A stretch of DNA of 64,000 nucleotides from an uncultured Aquimarina sp. (GCA_947498815.1 CANMLU010000015.1:1-64000); one strand, 5' to 3'. Numbered from the stretch's first letter, positions 52,209 through 61,196 are shown. Numbers and translations: made by a program. Notes: a model not told the origin generated them from the letters alone.

Positions 52209-54323
52209 ATGAGATTATTAAAATACATGATGTTCTTTCTTGGTATAGTAGGAATTTCGCACGCACAGCAAGTGAAGGTTACAGGAATAGTAACTGACGA
52301 ACAAAAAATGCCTTTACCCGGGGTTAATATTATAATTAAAGGTACCACAACAGGGACACAAACAGATTTTGATGGTAATTATTCCTTATTAACTAATGTT
52401 GGGAGTACATTAGAGTTTAATTATGTGGGCTATGAAACAGAAGAAGTTACTATTGAGGTAAGTTCTACTGTGGTTAATGTTGAAATGAAAATATCAAAGG
52501 CAGAGCTAGAAGAGGTTGTCATTACAGCATATGGGGCCAAAAGAAGGAGCAGATCGGTTAGCTCTTCAGTCGTTTCTACAGATAGATCAAGAAGAAGATC
52601 AAGGAAACAAAAACTTAATGGAAAAGTAGCAGGAGTAAGTGTTTCCAATACAAATGGGAGTAACTCCAATAATACGAAAAGAATAAGAGGTAATTCTTCT
52701 ATTTCAAATACCAAACAGCCATTATACATAATCGATGGTATTGCTATTGATAAAAAAGATGTTGCTAAAGTAAAAACTATAGATCCCAAAAAGATATCTA
52801 ATGTTGAGGTACTAAAGAATCAAAACGCAACATCCATTTATGGAGCAAAAGCAAGACACGGGTGTATAGTGATTACTACCCATAAAGGTAATTATAAGGT
52901 GAAGAATCATGCGTCTTATATAGAAAATGAGTCCTATAAAGAGATTGAAGAAAATAAATTTGAAAGAGTACAGTTTTCACCACTTTCTACCTTTTCTATT
53001 GATGTGGATAAAGCATCTTACAGTAATATTCGAAGAATGATTAATAATGGAATCAAAGTCCCTGCAGATGCTGTTAAAATTGAGGAAATGATCAACTATT
53101 TTGATTATCAGTATGAGCAGCCCAAAGATGATCATCCTTTCGCAATTCATACAGAATATGGAAACACGCCATGGAATCCAGAAACAAAACTGGTTAAAAT
53201 TGGATTAAAAGGAAAAGAAATTCCACAGAACGAAATACCTCCTTCAAATTTGGTGTTTTTGCTCGATGTCTCTGGATCTATGAGTGATAGTAATAAGTTA
53301 CCGTTATTAAAAAAGGCCTTTAAACTTTTAACCAATCAATTGAGAGAAAAAGATAAGGTATCTATTGTTGTTTATGCAGGAGCAGCTGGGGTGGTGTTGA
53401 AGCCAACTTCTGGAGCTAACAGGAATGAAATAAATAGAGCATTGCAAAATCTTAACGCAGGAGGATCAACGGCAGGAGGAGAAGGAATCGAGTTGGCTTA
53501 TAAGATTGCTAAAGAGCACTTTATTAAAAACGGAAATAATAGAGTTATTCTTGCTACAGATGGTGATTTTAATGTCGGAATGAGTAGTGATAAAGATATG
53601 GAACAATTAATTGAAGAAAAACGCAAATCTGGCGTGTTCTTAACATGTCTTGGATTCGGAATGGGCAACTATAAAGATAGTAAGTTGGAAACCCTTGCCG
53701 ATAAAGGAAACGGGAATCATGCGTATATCGATACCATGCAAGAAGCCCAAAGAGTTCTAGGGAAAGAGTTTGGAGGAACGTTGTATACGATAGCAAAAGA
53801 TGTAAAAATCCAGGTAGAATTTAATCCGGGTAAAGTGCAAGCGTATCGCTTGATAGGGTATGAAAATAGGCTTTTGGCAGATGAAGACTTTGTGGATGAC
53901 ACCAAAGATGCTGGAGAATTAGGTAGTGGACATACAGTGACAGCTTTATATGAAGTGATTCCTGTGGGAGTTAAAAGTGAGTACTTAAATGATATCTCAG
54001 GCTTAAAATATACTACCTCCAAAATTAATAAAGAGTTTGGCGATGAATTACTAACTGTTAAGTTTAGGTATAAAAAGCCACAAGAAAACAAGAGTATTGA
54101 AATGATACACGTTCTTGAAACTAAGAACGAGAAGGTAGCTTCTCAGGATTTTAATTTTGCAGCATCTATTGCATGGTTCGGAATGAAACTTAGAAACTCG
54201 AAATTCCTTAAAAACGAAAGTCTAAAAGACGTAATCACCTTGGCCGAAGCTAATAAAGAAAATGATAATCAAGGATATAAGGCAGAATTTGTGAGGTTAG
54301 TAAATAGTTATCAAGGATTATAG
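52209..54323 (+). CDS. CarboxypepD_reg/TonB-plug/VWA fusion protein
   Basis: Exported protein of 704 aa (signal peptide 1-19). Residues 22-95 form a carboxypeptidase-regulatory-like domain (VTGIVTDEQKMPLPGVNIIIKGT). Residues about 100-228 resemble a TonB receptor plug (LEEVVITAYG, PLYIIDGIAI, ISNVEVLKNQNATSIYGAKARHGCIVITT) with a very basic Ser/Arg stretch (113-135), but no barrel follows. Residues about 255-340 match the YfbK N-terminal domain. The VWA domain starts at DVSGS (353-357), with TDGDFNVG. A DUF3520-type C-terminus ends the protein. A YfbK-like VWA protein that has acquired orphan SusC-type N-terminal domains. Localisation (periplasm or outer membrane) and partners are unknown. 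Confidence 0.85.
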   Translation: MRLLKYMMFFLGIVGISHAQQVKVTGIVTDEQKMPLPGVNIIIKGTTTGTQTDFDGNYSLLTNVGSTLEFNYVGYETEEVTIEVSSTVVNVEMKISKAELEEVVITAYGAKRRSRSVSSSVVSTDRSRRRSRKQKLNGKVAGVSVSNTNGSNSNNTKRIRGNSSISNTKQPLYIIDGIAIDKKDVAKVKTIDPKKISNVEVLKNQNATSIYGAKARHGCIVITTHKGNYKVKNHASYIENESYKEIEENKFERVQFSPLSTFSIDVDKASYSNIRRMINNGIKVPADAVKIEEMINYFDYQYEQPKDDHPFAIHTEYGNTPWNPETKLVKIGLKGKEIPQNEIPPSNLVFLLDVSGSMSDSNKLPLLKKAFKLLTNQLREKDKVSIVVYAGAAGVVLKPTSGANRNEINRALQNLNAGGSTAGGEGIELAYKIAKEHFIKNGNNRVILATDGDFNVGMSSDKDMEQLIEEKRKSGVFLTCLGFGMGNYKDSKLETLADKGNGNHAYIDTMQEAQRVLGKEFGGTLYTIAKDVKIQVEFNPGKVQAYRLIGYENRLLADEDFVDDTKDAGELGSGHTVTALYEVIPVGVKSEYLNDISGLKYTTSKINKEFGDELLTVKFRYKKPQENKSIEMIHVLETKNEKVASQDFNFAASIAWFGMKLRNSKFLKNESLKDVITLAEANKENDNQGYKAEFVRLVNSYQGL

Positions 54324-54351
54324 CCGATTAGGGGTAATAGGTTAGTTCATG

Positions 54352-54388
54352 AAGAGGCATCAGTATTTTTGTTGGTGTCTCTTTTTTA
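54352..54388 (+). terminator. Intrinsic terminator
   Basis: AAGAGGCATCA pairs with TGGTGTCTCTT (two wobbles) around a 10-nt loop and is followed by TTTT, 28 bp after the VWA fusion stop. Confidence 0.7.
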
Positions 54389-54436
54389 TAATACTTTTAA
54401 GAGATAATAAACAGAACACACACCCTAACTCACACA

Positions 54437-55753
54437 ATGAAAAAATTCCTAGTATTTCTAGTCCTTGTTAATTATAGTATTCATTCGCAAATTCTTCCAG
54501 AACGCGAAAGAGCAGCAGTAATAGATATGGTCTTGGCCGACAGGTTTAATAACCTCTTACCACAGTTAATGGATCGCACCGAATTGGATATGTGGATTTT
54601 GATCTCGAGAGAGTATAATGAAGATCCAGTGCTTAAAACTATGTTGCCTTCTACCTGGCTTAATGCCAGACGAAGAACCATATTGGTTTTTTATAGAGAT
54701 AAAGAAAAAAATACGATAGAAAAACTTGCGGTTGCACGTTATAATATCGGAAAAAATATAGATTCAGCTTGGGATAAAGAAAAACAACCCAATCAATGGC
54801 AGGCACTTGTTGACATTATCAAAGATAGAAATCCAACTAAGATTGGAATTAATTATTCTAAAGATTTCGGAATTGTTGATGGTATCGTGAAAACGGACTA
54901 TCATGAATTCATGGATGCCCTGCCTCAAGAATACGAATCAAGGATAGCCTCTGCAGAAAAATTAGCCATTGCCTGGGTAGAGACACGTACAGAGCAAGAG
55001 ATGGAAATATACAAGGAATTAGTTAAAATTACGCATGATATTATTGCTGAAGCTTTTAGTACTGCTGTTGTTAAGCCTGGTACTACCACAACAGATGATG
55101 TAGTTTGGTGGTTACGTCAAAAAGTTACGGATATGGGTTTAAAAACTTGGTTTCATCCATCTGTTGATATCCAACGTACAGGAGAAGATCTACAAAGTCA
55201 TATTGTTTCATTTTCGGATAGACCAAAAGATAAAGTGATTAGGGCTGGAGATTTAATCCATTGTGATTTTGGAATTACGTATTTACGGTTGAATACGGAC
55301 TGCCAGCAACATGCCTATATTTTAAAGAATGAAGAAACGTCACCTCCAGAATTTTTAGAGAAAGCATTCAAAGATGGCAATCGTGTTCAGGATATTTTTA
55401 CTTCAAATTTTGAAACTGGTAAAACTGGGAATGAGATTTTACTGAAGTCTCTGGAGCAGGGTAGAGCAGAAGGCTTAAAGCCTGCAATTTATACACATCC
55501 ATTAGGATTGTATGGCCATTCTTCTGGTCCGACTATTGGAATGTGGGATTCACAAGGTGGAGTTGCAGGAACCGGAGATTATCCTTTATATGAAAATACC
55601 GTATATGCCATAGAGCTTAATACCACAGTAAATATTCCAGAATGGAAAAAAGATGTTCGAATTATGCTCGAAGAAGCGGGTTTTTGGGGTAAGGATGGAT
55701 TTCGATACGTAAATGAAAGACAGACAGAATTAATTACGATTCCCAAAAGATAA
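54437..55753 (+). CDS. Secreted M24-family metallopeptidase (Xaa-Pro aminopeptidase-like)
   Basis: Exported peptidase of 438 aa (signal peptide about 1-19, ending HSQ). The creatinase-like N-terminal domain (about 30-180) and pita-bread catalytic domain (about 190-420) are present. Metal ligands are visible as DFGI and NTDCQ (Asp), GHSSGP (His), AIELNT and MLEEAG (Glu). Members cleave N-terminal residues before proline. The export signal suggests a periplasmic role in peptide utilisation. Stand-alone. Confidence 0.85.
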   Translation: MKKFLVFLVLVNYSIHSQILPERERAAVIDMVLADRFNNLLPQLMDRTELDMWILISREYNEDPVLKTMLPSTWLNARRRTILVFYRDKEKNTIEKLAVARYNIGKNIDSAWDKEKQPNQWQALVDIIKDRNPTKIGINYSKDFGIVDGIVKTDYHEFMDALPQEYESRIASAEKLAIAWVETRTEQEMEIYKELVKITHDIIAEAFSTAVVKPGTTTTDDVVWWLRQKVTDMGLKTWFHPSVDIQRTGEDLQSHIVSFSDRPKDKVIRAGDLIHCDFGITYLRLNTDCQQHAYILKNEETSPPEFLEKAFKDGNRVQDIFTSNFETGKTGNEILLKSLEQGRAEGLKPAIYTHPLGLYGHSSGPTIGMWDSQGGVAGTGDYPLYENTVYAIELNTTVNIPEWKKDVRIMLEEAGFWGKDGFRYVNERQTELITIPKR

Positions 55754-55760
55754 AGTTTAT

Positions 55761-55796
55761 ATGAAGCCTGGCCTTATATTATAGACCAAGCTTCAT
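55761..55796. terminator. Possible bidirectional hairpin
   Basis: ATGAAGC (55761-55767) pairs with GCTTCAT (55790-55796) around a long loop, between two convergent genes. It is followed by GTTATTTTATTT rightward. Weak. Confidence 0.4.
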
Positions 55797-55802
55797 GTTA
55801 TT

Positions 55803-56825
55803 TTATTTAGTATATATGATTTTTACACCAGTATTAGTTTTGCCTTTTGCAATATTACCTCCAATCCACTGTCTTCCGTTGGTCGAATATATGGATCGTA
55901 TTTTGGTTCCATCGGATTCTTCATATGCAATGACCAGTTTTGTACCATCAGAAGCAATGGTTGGGTTTTTATCCGTTTTTATAGGTCTTCCATTGATAAA
56001 AATTGTACGGGGTTGTGAAAAAGTAATAAAGTCTTGGGTTGAGACGGTTTCTAAAGAATATTCTACTCCATTTGTAGTCTGTAAAGGATTGGCGACTAAA
56101 ATGTGTACCGTATTACCCAACTTCGCTGTTGAAATACTTGAAACAAATCTATCAAAAGAAATACTACCTCGTTCTATAAAATTTATTCCATCTGTACTGG
56201 TGCTAAAAAGTACTCTATTTCCTATCGCGTCGAAAAAGTATATTTTATTATCGAAAGAATTAAAGTGAAATATATTTTTAACTCTTCCATCCGAAATGAC
56301 CTTATTTCCTATCCAGTTAATTCCATCAATAGTATAATTATAAAATAACTTGTTTGTATTTCGTCCCTTGTGATAAAGGAATAATTTGTTATTGAAGCTT
56401 ACTAACTCGGGAGTGCTTCTTGTCTCGGCTCCGGTCGGTAATTTTAGATTTCCCAAGAAATTCCTACCGTCAAAAGAATAGGAATAAAATACATTATCCT
56501 TGGTCTCACCTTTATGCGCAATAAATATTCTATTTCCAAATTGTGTTGCAGCTATTCCTGTTCTTGTTTTTCCTCTTTGGAAAAAATTCCCAAGCCATGA
56601 ACCAATTCCCGTACTACTATAAGATGAGTAAACTCTATTAGAGTTTAATCCTTTATGAAAGTATTGAAAACGATTTGGAAGTGCTGTATTAGTAGCTTTT
56701 GAAGATACCCCGTTTAACTCTTTATTTCTAGATGAGTCCTGTTCTACACCTAATGACTCTTCTGTCTCACATGATATTAACAGCATTGCAAACAAGCCCA
56801 GTAATATATAATGTAAATTTTTCAT
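55803..56825 (-). CDS. Beta-propeller-like lipoprotein with YSxDGxxWxG repeats
   Basis: Lipoprotein of 340 aa; lipobox Cys near residue 18 (LLISC). The mature region consists of repeats about 45 residues apart built on HKG...N..FYSYSFDGRNFLGN, YNYTIDGINWIGN, FSTSTDGINFIE and YSTNGRQWIGG, each like one propeller blade. The last blade (WIGGNIAKGKTNTG) mirrors the first (WLGNFFQRGKTRTG), suggesting ring closure. Resembles sialidase/lectin-type propellers but no Asp-box set or catalytic residues are evident. An upstream in-frame ATG at 56849 is rejected because it precedes the signal peptide. Role unknown; sugar binding is plausible. Confidence 0.7.
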   Translation of the reverse strand: MKNLHYILLGLFAMLLISCETEESLGVEQDSSRNKELNGVSSKATNTALPNRFQYFHKGLNSNRVYSSYSSTGIGSWLGNFFQRGKTRTGIAATQFGNRIFIAHKGETKDNVFYSYSFDGRNFLGNLKLPTGAETRSTPELVSFNNKLFLYHKGRNTNKLFYNYTIDGINWIGNKVISDGRVKNIFHFNSFDNKIYFFDAIGNRVLFSTSTDGINFIERGSISFDRFVSSISTAKLGNTVHILVANPLQTTNGVEYSLETVSTQDFITFSQPRTIFINGRPIKTDKNPTIASDGTKLVIAYEESDGTKIRSIYSTNGRQWIGGNIAKGKTNTGVKIIYTK

Positions 56826-56893
56826 AAATTCAGATATTTGTGTAACCATACTCTATTGTGGCTTTTCTGGATCCGCCAATACTAGAAAAGAAA

Positions 56894-56926
56894 ACAAAAA
56901 AACCGCCCTATATCAATAAGGCGATT
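56894..56926 (-). terminator. Terminator of the small peptide gene
   Basis: Read leftward, AATCGCC pairs with GGCGGTT around a 12-nt loop and is followed by TTTTTTTG. It starts 18 bp after the stop of the 50-aa peptide gene, supporting that gene's reality. Confidence 0.75.
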
Positions 56927-56943
56927 CTTTGCTTCTGAATACA

Positions 56944-57096
56944 TTATTTCACATAATAATAGCATTCACCAAATAGGCAAAGTCCTCCAGGACAAGTGTC
57001 ATAACAAACTCCTCTGTTACTCCCTGCTTTAATTGTTTTTTTTTCTTCCTGATCGAGTTTCTGTACTCCTTTTAAACTTAAGATGTTTTTTAACAT
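56944..57096 (-). CDS. Cysteine-rich peptide precursor with double-glycine-type leader (50 aa)
   Basis: A short gene encoding 50 aa. The first 25 residues match position by position the leaders of the peptides at 61258 and 61541: M1, K3, I5-L6, L8, L14, K20, I22, G25. Here the leader ends Ala-Gly instead of Gly-Gly. The predicted core is 25 residues with four Cys (C-x3-C-x4-C-x4-C) and an aromatic YYYVK end. Such bacteriocin-type leaders are cut and exported by peptidase-containing ABC transporters; none is encoded here. A terminator follows and the ATG is preceded by an AT-rich region. Could be a bacteriocin, signal peptide or toxin-like peptide; the activity is unknown. Confidence 0.75.
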   Translation of the reverse strand: MLKNILSLKGVQKLDQEEKKTIKAGSNRGVCYDTCPGGLCLFGECYYYVK

Positions 57097-57527
57097 TTTG
57101 ATAATTTTTAAATTAAACTTTTGATTTTCGAAATCATAATAATCAATACTATTTTGATTACTAATTTCTAGATAAAAGTAAATGAAAAAGCACCTTGAGA
57201 ATTTGACTATATGGTCATATTTATAAATTTGACGTTATTAGATTAACATCAATTTGATCTGGAGAATAATCTATGAAATACCCTTGTTAAATTGAATGGT
57301 TTTATACAGTAAAACAAGGTGTAATCGATTGAAATTTAAGCTTGTGGCTTAGGTTATTTGCTTTCGATTTATTTCCCAAATAAAGATAGATTAAACCCTA
57401 TGCCAATACTTCATTAAAAAATCGCCTTAGGCGAATAAGACGATTTTAATAAATCGATTTAAGAGTATATTTAATATACTAATCTGTCTCCAAAATGAGC
57501 ATACCGTTATTAGTATTAGATTAGTAA
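57097..57527. other. Intergenic region between peptide gene and T9SS protein gene
   Basis: About 430 bp. Holds the terminator of the T9SS protein gene (57416-57446) and the unidentified promoter of the peptide gene. No further leader-like peptide frame was found on either strand. Confidence 0.5.
57416..57446 (-). terminator. Terminator of the T9SS protein gene
   Basis: Read leftward, AAATCGTCTTA pairs with TAAGGCGATTT (one G-T) around TTCGCC and is followed by T residues. Similar in sequence to the peptide-gene terminator at 56894-56926 (both contain TCGCC/GGCGA), hinting at local duplication. Confidence 0.75.
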
Positions 57528-59126
57528 TTATTCTTTTATAATAGTTCCACTATAAAGTTCACCATTAACTTTGATTTCATAATAGTATAATCCATTAATT
57601 AACGAATAAGCGTTAGTATACAGAACTAATTTTTTGCCTGTTGAGAATTTCTTTTTTACCTCATATTGATCAATAAGTATACCTCGAATGTCGTAAATAT
57701 TTAATTGAATATGGGATAAGGGATCGGTTACTTCGATTTTGAAATTAATTTGATCTGAAAAGGGATTAGGATATGCAATATCATCGTTCTTAAATTTGGA
57801 TTTAAGAGTACTTTTTTTGATGAGTTTATCTGGCGATTTAAGATTATATGGATATACTTCAATAGTTTGGCCATTTTGAATAAAGGGAGCAAAAAAATCA
57901 ATTTCGTTGTTTTTTTCATCAGTTTCTATGATATCGTTCTGAACATCCAAACTTACTGTCACTCTATTTCCGACTAAATATCTGAAATAATCATTTTTAT
58001 CTATATAGAATTTAATCTCTCTTTCTTCGTTGGATTGTATTGGAGGTAATTCTATATTATCGAATACTTGAGCATTTATTTCATGATTAAATCTCAATTG
58101 AGAGATAGAAGATTTTTTGATGTTGAGTTCCCCTTTATTTTTAATTACACAAATAATGTACAATCCAGAATCTCTTTTGGACCAATGAACCTTAATATTT
58201 TGTATTTCCAGATCTTTAAGAGGCGGAATAAAAATACTAGATACATTATTGTTCTCATTCTCTTCTTCAATATCATTATCAGCATCCAGTTGGCAAATTA
58301 GGTAGTTGTTGGCTAATTCGCGATGTAGTTTTTGTTTTATAACCAGATCTATGATTGTATCATCATCATATAATTCATTCAAGGTTTTTGTTTCTATCCA
58401 TGTATCACTATCATCCAATTGTTCATCCAGAGAAGAATAAAATTTTATTTTAGACAATGCATTTATTGGATATGGATCTATTGGACATGGATAACTTATA
58501 GTATTTGTTATCGAGTATTCAAAGGTTACTTCCTCATGGTTATCGCCAACAAACCAATCGACATTATTGAACCCAATATCTACTATCTGATATATTTCAA
58601 AATCAGATTGATCTTGATCAATTATGTCCTCGGGAGGCACTATTAAGTTAGAATCATTGCAGTCCTTGTCGTTCTTACATTTCTCTAATCTAAATCCCAA
58701 ACTATGAACTCCGGGTTGAATCCTACATCCATCGATATATTTGGTTTCCCAAAAAAAACTAGGAGACTTAAATTTTTCTTGTCTTGTACCTGGATCTGGA
58801 GGGGGGATTTTAACGACTATTAGCGAAGTTCCGGGAGAAGAAATTGCCAAGCGAAAATCTTGTAATTGTGTGGTGGGTGTTTTGTAATCCAAATAGATGT
58901 GTACTGGAATATCGTATCCAGCTCCTATTCTTATACGAATATCCGGATCTATTTCTTGTGGAACTATTAATTTTGCTTCATATTCATAAATTTCAATAGT
59001 TAGTTTTACTGAACTGACTATTTCTTCTGGTAGAGTTCCAAAATTGGAATCTGTTGTAAATGAAAAGGATTTATGAATCCATATTAGTAGAAATAAAGCA
59101 TATAAGTATATTCTTCTTTTAAACAT
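57528..59126 (-). CDS. T9SS-exported protein with CARDB-like domains
   Basis: Secreted protein of 532 aa (signal peptide about 1-22). No enzyme motif. Two CARDB-like adhesion modules are suggested by repeated DxxNDIxExxEKNN patterns (LDADNDIEEENENNNVSS near 275 and LDVQNDIIETDEKNNEI near 390). A Cys-containing N-terminal sandwich (GCRIQPGVHSLGFRLEKCKNDKDC) precedes them. The C-terminus (about 445-532; YPNPFSDQINFKIEV ... GLYYYEIKVNGELY) is a type A T9SS sorting domain, so the protein should reach the cell surface or medium. Lies between the first peptide gene and the TPR regulator in the same direction. Function unknown; surface binding is likely. Confidence 0.75.
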   Translation of the reverse strand: MFKRRIYLYALFLLIWIHKSFSFTTDSNFGTLPEEIVSSVKLTIEIYEYEAKLIVPQEIDPDIRIRIGAGYDIPVHIYLDYKTPTTQLQDFRLAISSPGTSLIVVKIPPPDPGTRQEKFKSPSFFWETKYIDGCRIQPGVHSLGFRLEKCKNDKDCNDSNLIVPPEDIIDQDQSDFEIYQIVDIGFNNVDWFVGDNHEEVTFEYSITNTISYPCPIDPYPINALSKIKFYSSLDEQLDDSDTWIETKTLNELYDDDTIIDLVIKQKLHRELANNYLICQLDADNDIEEENENNNVSSIFIPPLKDLEIQNIKVHWSKRDSGLYIICVIKNKGELNIKKSSISQLRFNHEINAQVFDNIELPPIQSNEEREIKFYIDKNDYFRYLVGNRVTVSLDVQNDIIETDEKNNEIDFFAPFIQNGQTIEVYPYNLKSPDKLIKKSTLKSKFKNDDIAYPNPFSDQINFKIEVTDPLSHIQLNIYDIRGILIDQYEVKKKFSTGKKLVLYTNAYSLINGLYYYEIKVNGELYSGTIIKE

Positions 59127-59289
59127 GTGATAAGAGTTTTAAAAACTGATTGAATAAATAATCGTACCCCTTATATGATCAAAAATTCTAATCTATTCTC
59201 TTAAAGATACATGAAGAGAGTAAATTGATGTATTATTTGCTGTAAAGTTTACTCAATTTTATAAAATTGATTCTATTTGGGTACGCAAT

Positions 59290-61032
59290 CTAGTTAGATG
59301 CTTCTTTCTTTTCAGATGAAAGTAACATTTGTTTTATATAATACGAATGTGTTAGCCCCGTATGTTTTTTAAAAGCAGATGCAAAAGTATTAACACTTTT
59401 GTATCCAAGTTCGTTAGCTATCCCTTTAATGGTGTAGGACTTTAATTTCTGACTCGTTTTAAGTTGTTCACAACAATACTTTATTCGCAATTGATTTATA
59501 TAATCATTGAATGATTGTTCTCTATAGTCATTCATGATTTTTGATAAGTACGAAGTATTGGTGTCCATTTTCTTTGCAGTATTATAGAGATTACAATCTT
59601 CGGACAAAAAGAAATTGGTTTCTTCCAGGGATAGCAGTTTTTCAAAGATTTCATTTGCCTTTTTATCAGTTATGAATTCTTTTTTTACGCTTGGAACTGA
59701 TTTATTATGTATTTCTTCAGCGGTAATCTGCAGTCTTTCAAATAGTACTTTATTTTTTTGCTGTTTTTTGAAATGATAAAAAAGTAATAAGATTATGATG
59801 AATACAGCTACTAGTAAACAGGAGATATAGATAAAGTTTTTTGATATCAGTTGTTGCTTTTCTTCTTTCAATTCTATAAGATCATAATCATATAACTTAT
59901 CTCTCGTCATTAAATCATCATTATGCCGTATATCATTGATTTTTTTATAGGCCATACTATAATAGAGTTGACTTTCTTGATCGCTCAATTTCTCTGCGCA
60001 TAGTTGCGCCAATTCATACATTTTGACAATTTTTTCTACCTGTTTCTCATTAGAACTATCAATGGTTTTAAAACTTTCCTGTAAAACCTCTAAAGCTGTC
60101 TTGTATTTTTCATTCTGAAAATAAAGAGTAGCCAAGTGAAAATTGGTAGTAAAAAGATTTTGATCAAATATTTTATTATTCTCGTCAACCAAAGATTTTG
60201 CCGTTTTCAAATGACGTATTGCATCAGAATACTTTTTTTTTGCTATGTATGCTTCTCCAATGGTATTATGAAAAGTAGCTTCTATTTCTTTCAGATGAAG
60301 CTTTTTTGATAATTCCAAACCTACATTGTAATAAGATATTGCTTTGTCGTACTTACCTAATTTAAAATTACAAACACCTGCACCTATGTGTGTTGAGAAA
60401 AAATTACTATAGTAGTTACTACCATGGTATTTTTTATTTTTTAATAACTCAATAATTACTTCAAAAGATTGTAGGGCTTCTTTATATCGATCAATTCGCA
60501 CCCAACAATTATTAATATTTAAACGACTAGAAATCTCTTTTTCTTTAATACCAAGCCTTTTCGCAATGGTATGAGCTTTCTGAAACTGGATTATAGCATT
60601 GTTATAATATCTTATATTGAAATAAGAAGTGCCACTTAAAGTATATGATGATAATTTATAACTATCATTATTTAGTTTTTCGGCTATATCAGAAGCAAGT
60701 TTACTATATTTTATAGAGTTTATGTAGTCACCTTTTCTATCAGAAATATCTCCAAGGTAGTAATAGCATGTAAAAAGGATTTGATCATTCTTTTCTTTAA
60801 GGCCCCTTTCTAAATAGAGTTTGTAATATTTTAAAGTTAACCCCGGATTATTTTCTAATGTTTTAAGTAAAAAACTATTTATGGTATCAGTATTTTTCTC
60901 ATGAAGAATAAAACTCTCAACATTTTCCAGTTGAATTTCTGATTGATTTTTTTCGGGTTTATTCTCTTTTTGAAAAGAATAAATATGAAATGATATAAAA
61001 AGAGAAAATATAAGGGTAGTTGCATTTCTCAT
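59290..61032 (-). CDS. TPR-transmembrane-AraC regulator
   Basis: One-component regulator of 580 aa. An N-terminal signal-like helix (about 1-20) is followed by about seven tetratricopeptide-type repeats (about 85-370; YYLGDISDRKGDYINSIKY, TIGEAYIAKKKYSDAIRHL, LATLYFQNEKYKTALEVL). A membrane helix lies at about 399-420 and a C-terminal AraC HTH at about 480-570 (DCNLYNTAKKMDTNTSYLSKIMND; YTIKGIANELGYKSVNTFASAFKKHTG). The TPR part should be periplasmic and the HTH cytoplasmic, as in flavobacterial sensor-regulators. Positioned in the middle of the peptide genes, so it is the best candidate for their control (inference). An inverted repeat precedes its start. Confidence 0.85.
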   Translation of the reverse strand: MRNATTLIFSLFISFHIYSFQKENKPEKNQSEIQLENVESFILHEKNTDTINSFLLKTLENNPGLTLKYYKLYLERGLKEKNDQILFTCYYYLGDISDRKGDYINSIKYSKLASDIAEKLNNDSYKLSSYTLSGTSYFNIRYYNNAIIQFQKAHTIAKRLGIKEKEISSRLNINNCWVRIDRYKEALQSFEVIIELLKNKKYHGSNYYSNFFSTHIGAGVCNFKLGKYDKAISYYNVGLELSKKLHLKEIEATFHNTIGEAYIAKKKYSDAIRHLKTAKSLVDENNKIFDQNLFTTNFHLATLYFQNEKYKTALEVLQESFKTIDSSNEKQVEKIVKMYELAQLCAEKLSDQESQLYYSMAYKKINDIRHNDDLMTRDKLYDYDLIELKEEKQQLISKNFIYISCLLVAVFIIILLLFYHFKKQQKNKVLFERLQITAEEIHNKSVPSVKKEFITDKKANEIFEKLLSLEETNFFLSEDCNLYNTAKKMDTNTSYLSKIMNDYREQSFNDYINQLRIKYCCEQLKTSQKLKSYTIKGIANELGYKSVNTFASAFKKHTGLTHSYYIKQMLLSSEKKEASN

Positions 61033-61040
61033 TTAGACTC

Positions 61041-61076
61041 GTTATATAATTAGGTTTGATAAATGTACTATATAAC
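61041..61076. promoter_or_regulatory. Inverted repeat upstream of the TPR-AraC regulator
   Basis: GTTATATA (61041-61048) and TATATAAC (61069-61076) form a perfect 8-bp inverted repeat with a 20-bp centre, beginning 9 bp upstream of the ATG at 61032. Read leftward, the centre holds TACATTTA, one mismatch from a -7 box. A possible autoregulatory operator. Confidence 0.5.
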
Positions 61077-61196
61077 AATAAAACCTCCAATATATCAAAC
61101 ATTATGTTTAATAATTGGGATTGGTTTCTCAAAAAAGGGCTAGTTATTTTTTTGTAGAATTATAACTATTAAGAAAAGCCTAAAATCTGAATAACA

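Noticed and set aside
52209-54323. TonB-dependent receptor (SusC) annotation
   Set aside because: Only the N-terminal modules match; there is no barrel, and a VWA domain follows instead.
59253-59270. Palindrome TCAATTTT-AT-AAAATTGA downstream of the TPR regulator
   Set aside because: AT-only 18-nt palindrome without a T run or nearby promoter; such palindromes occur by chance in this AT-rich genome.
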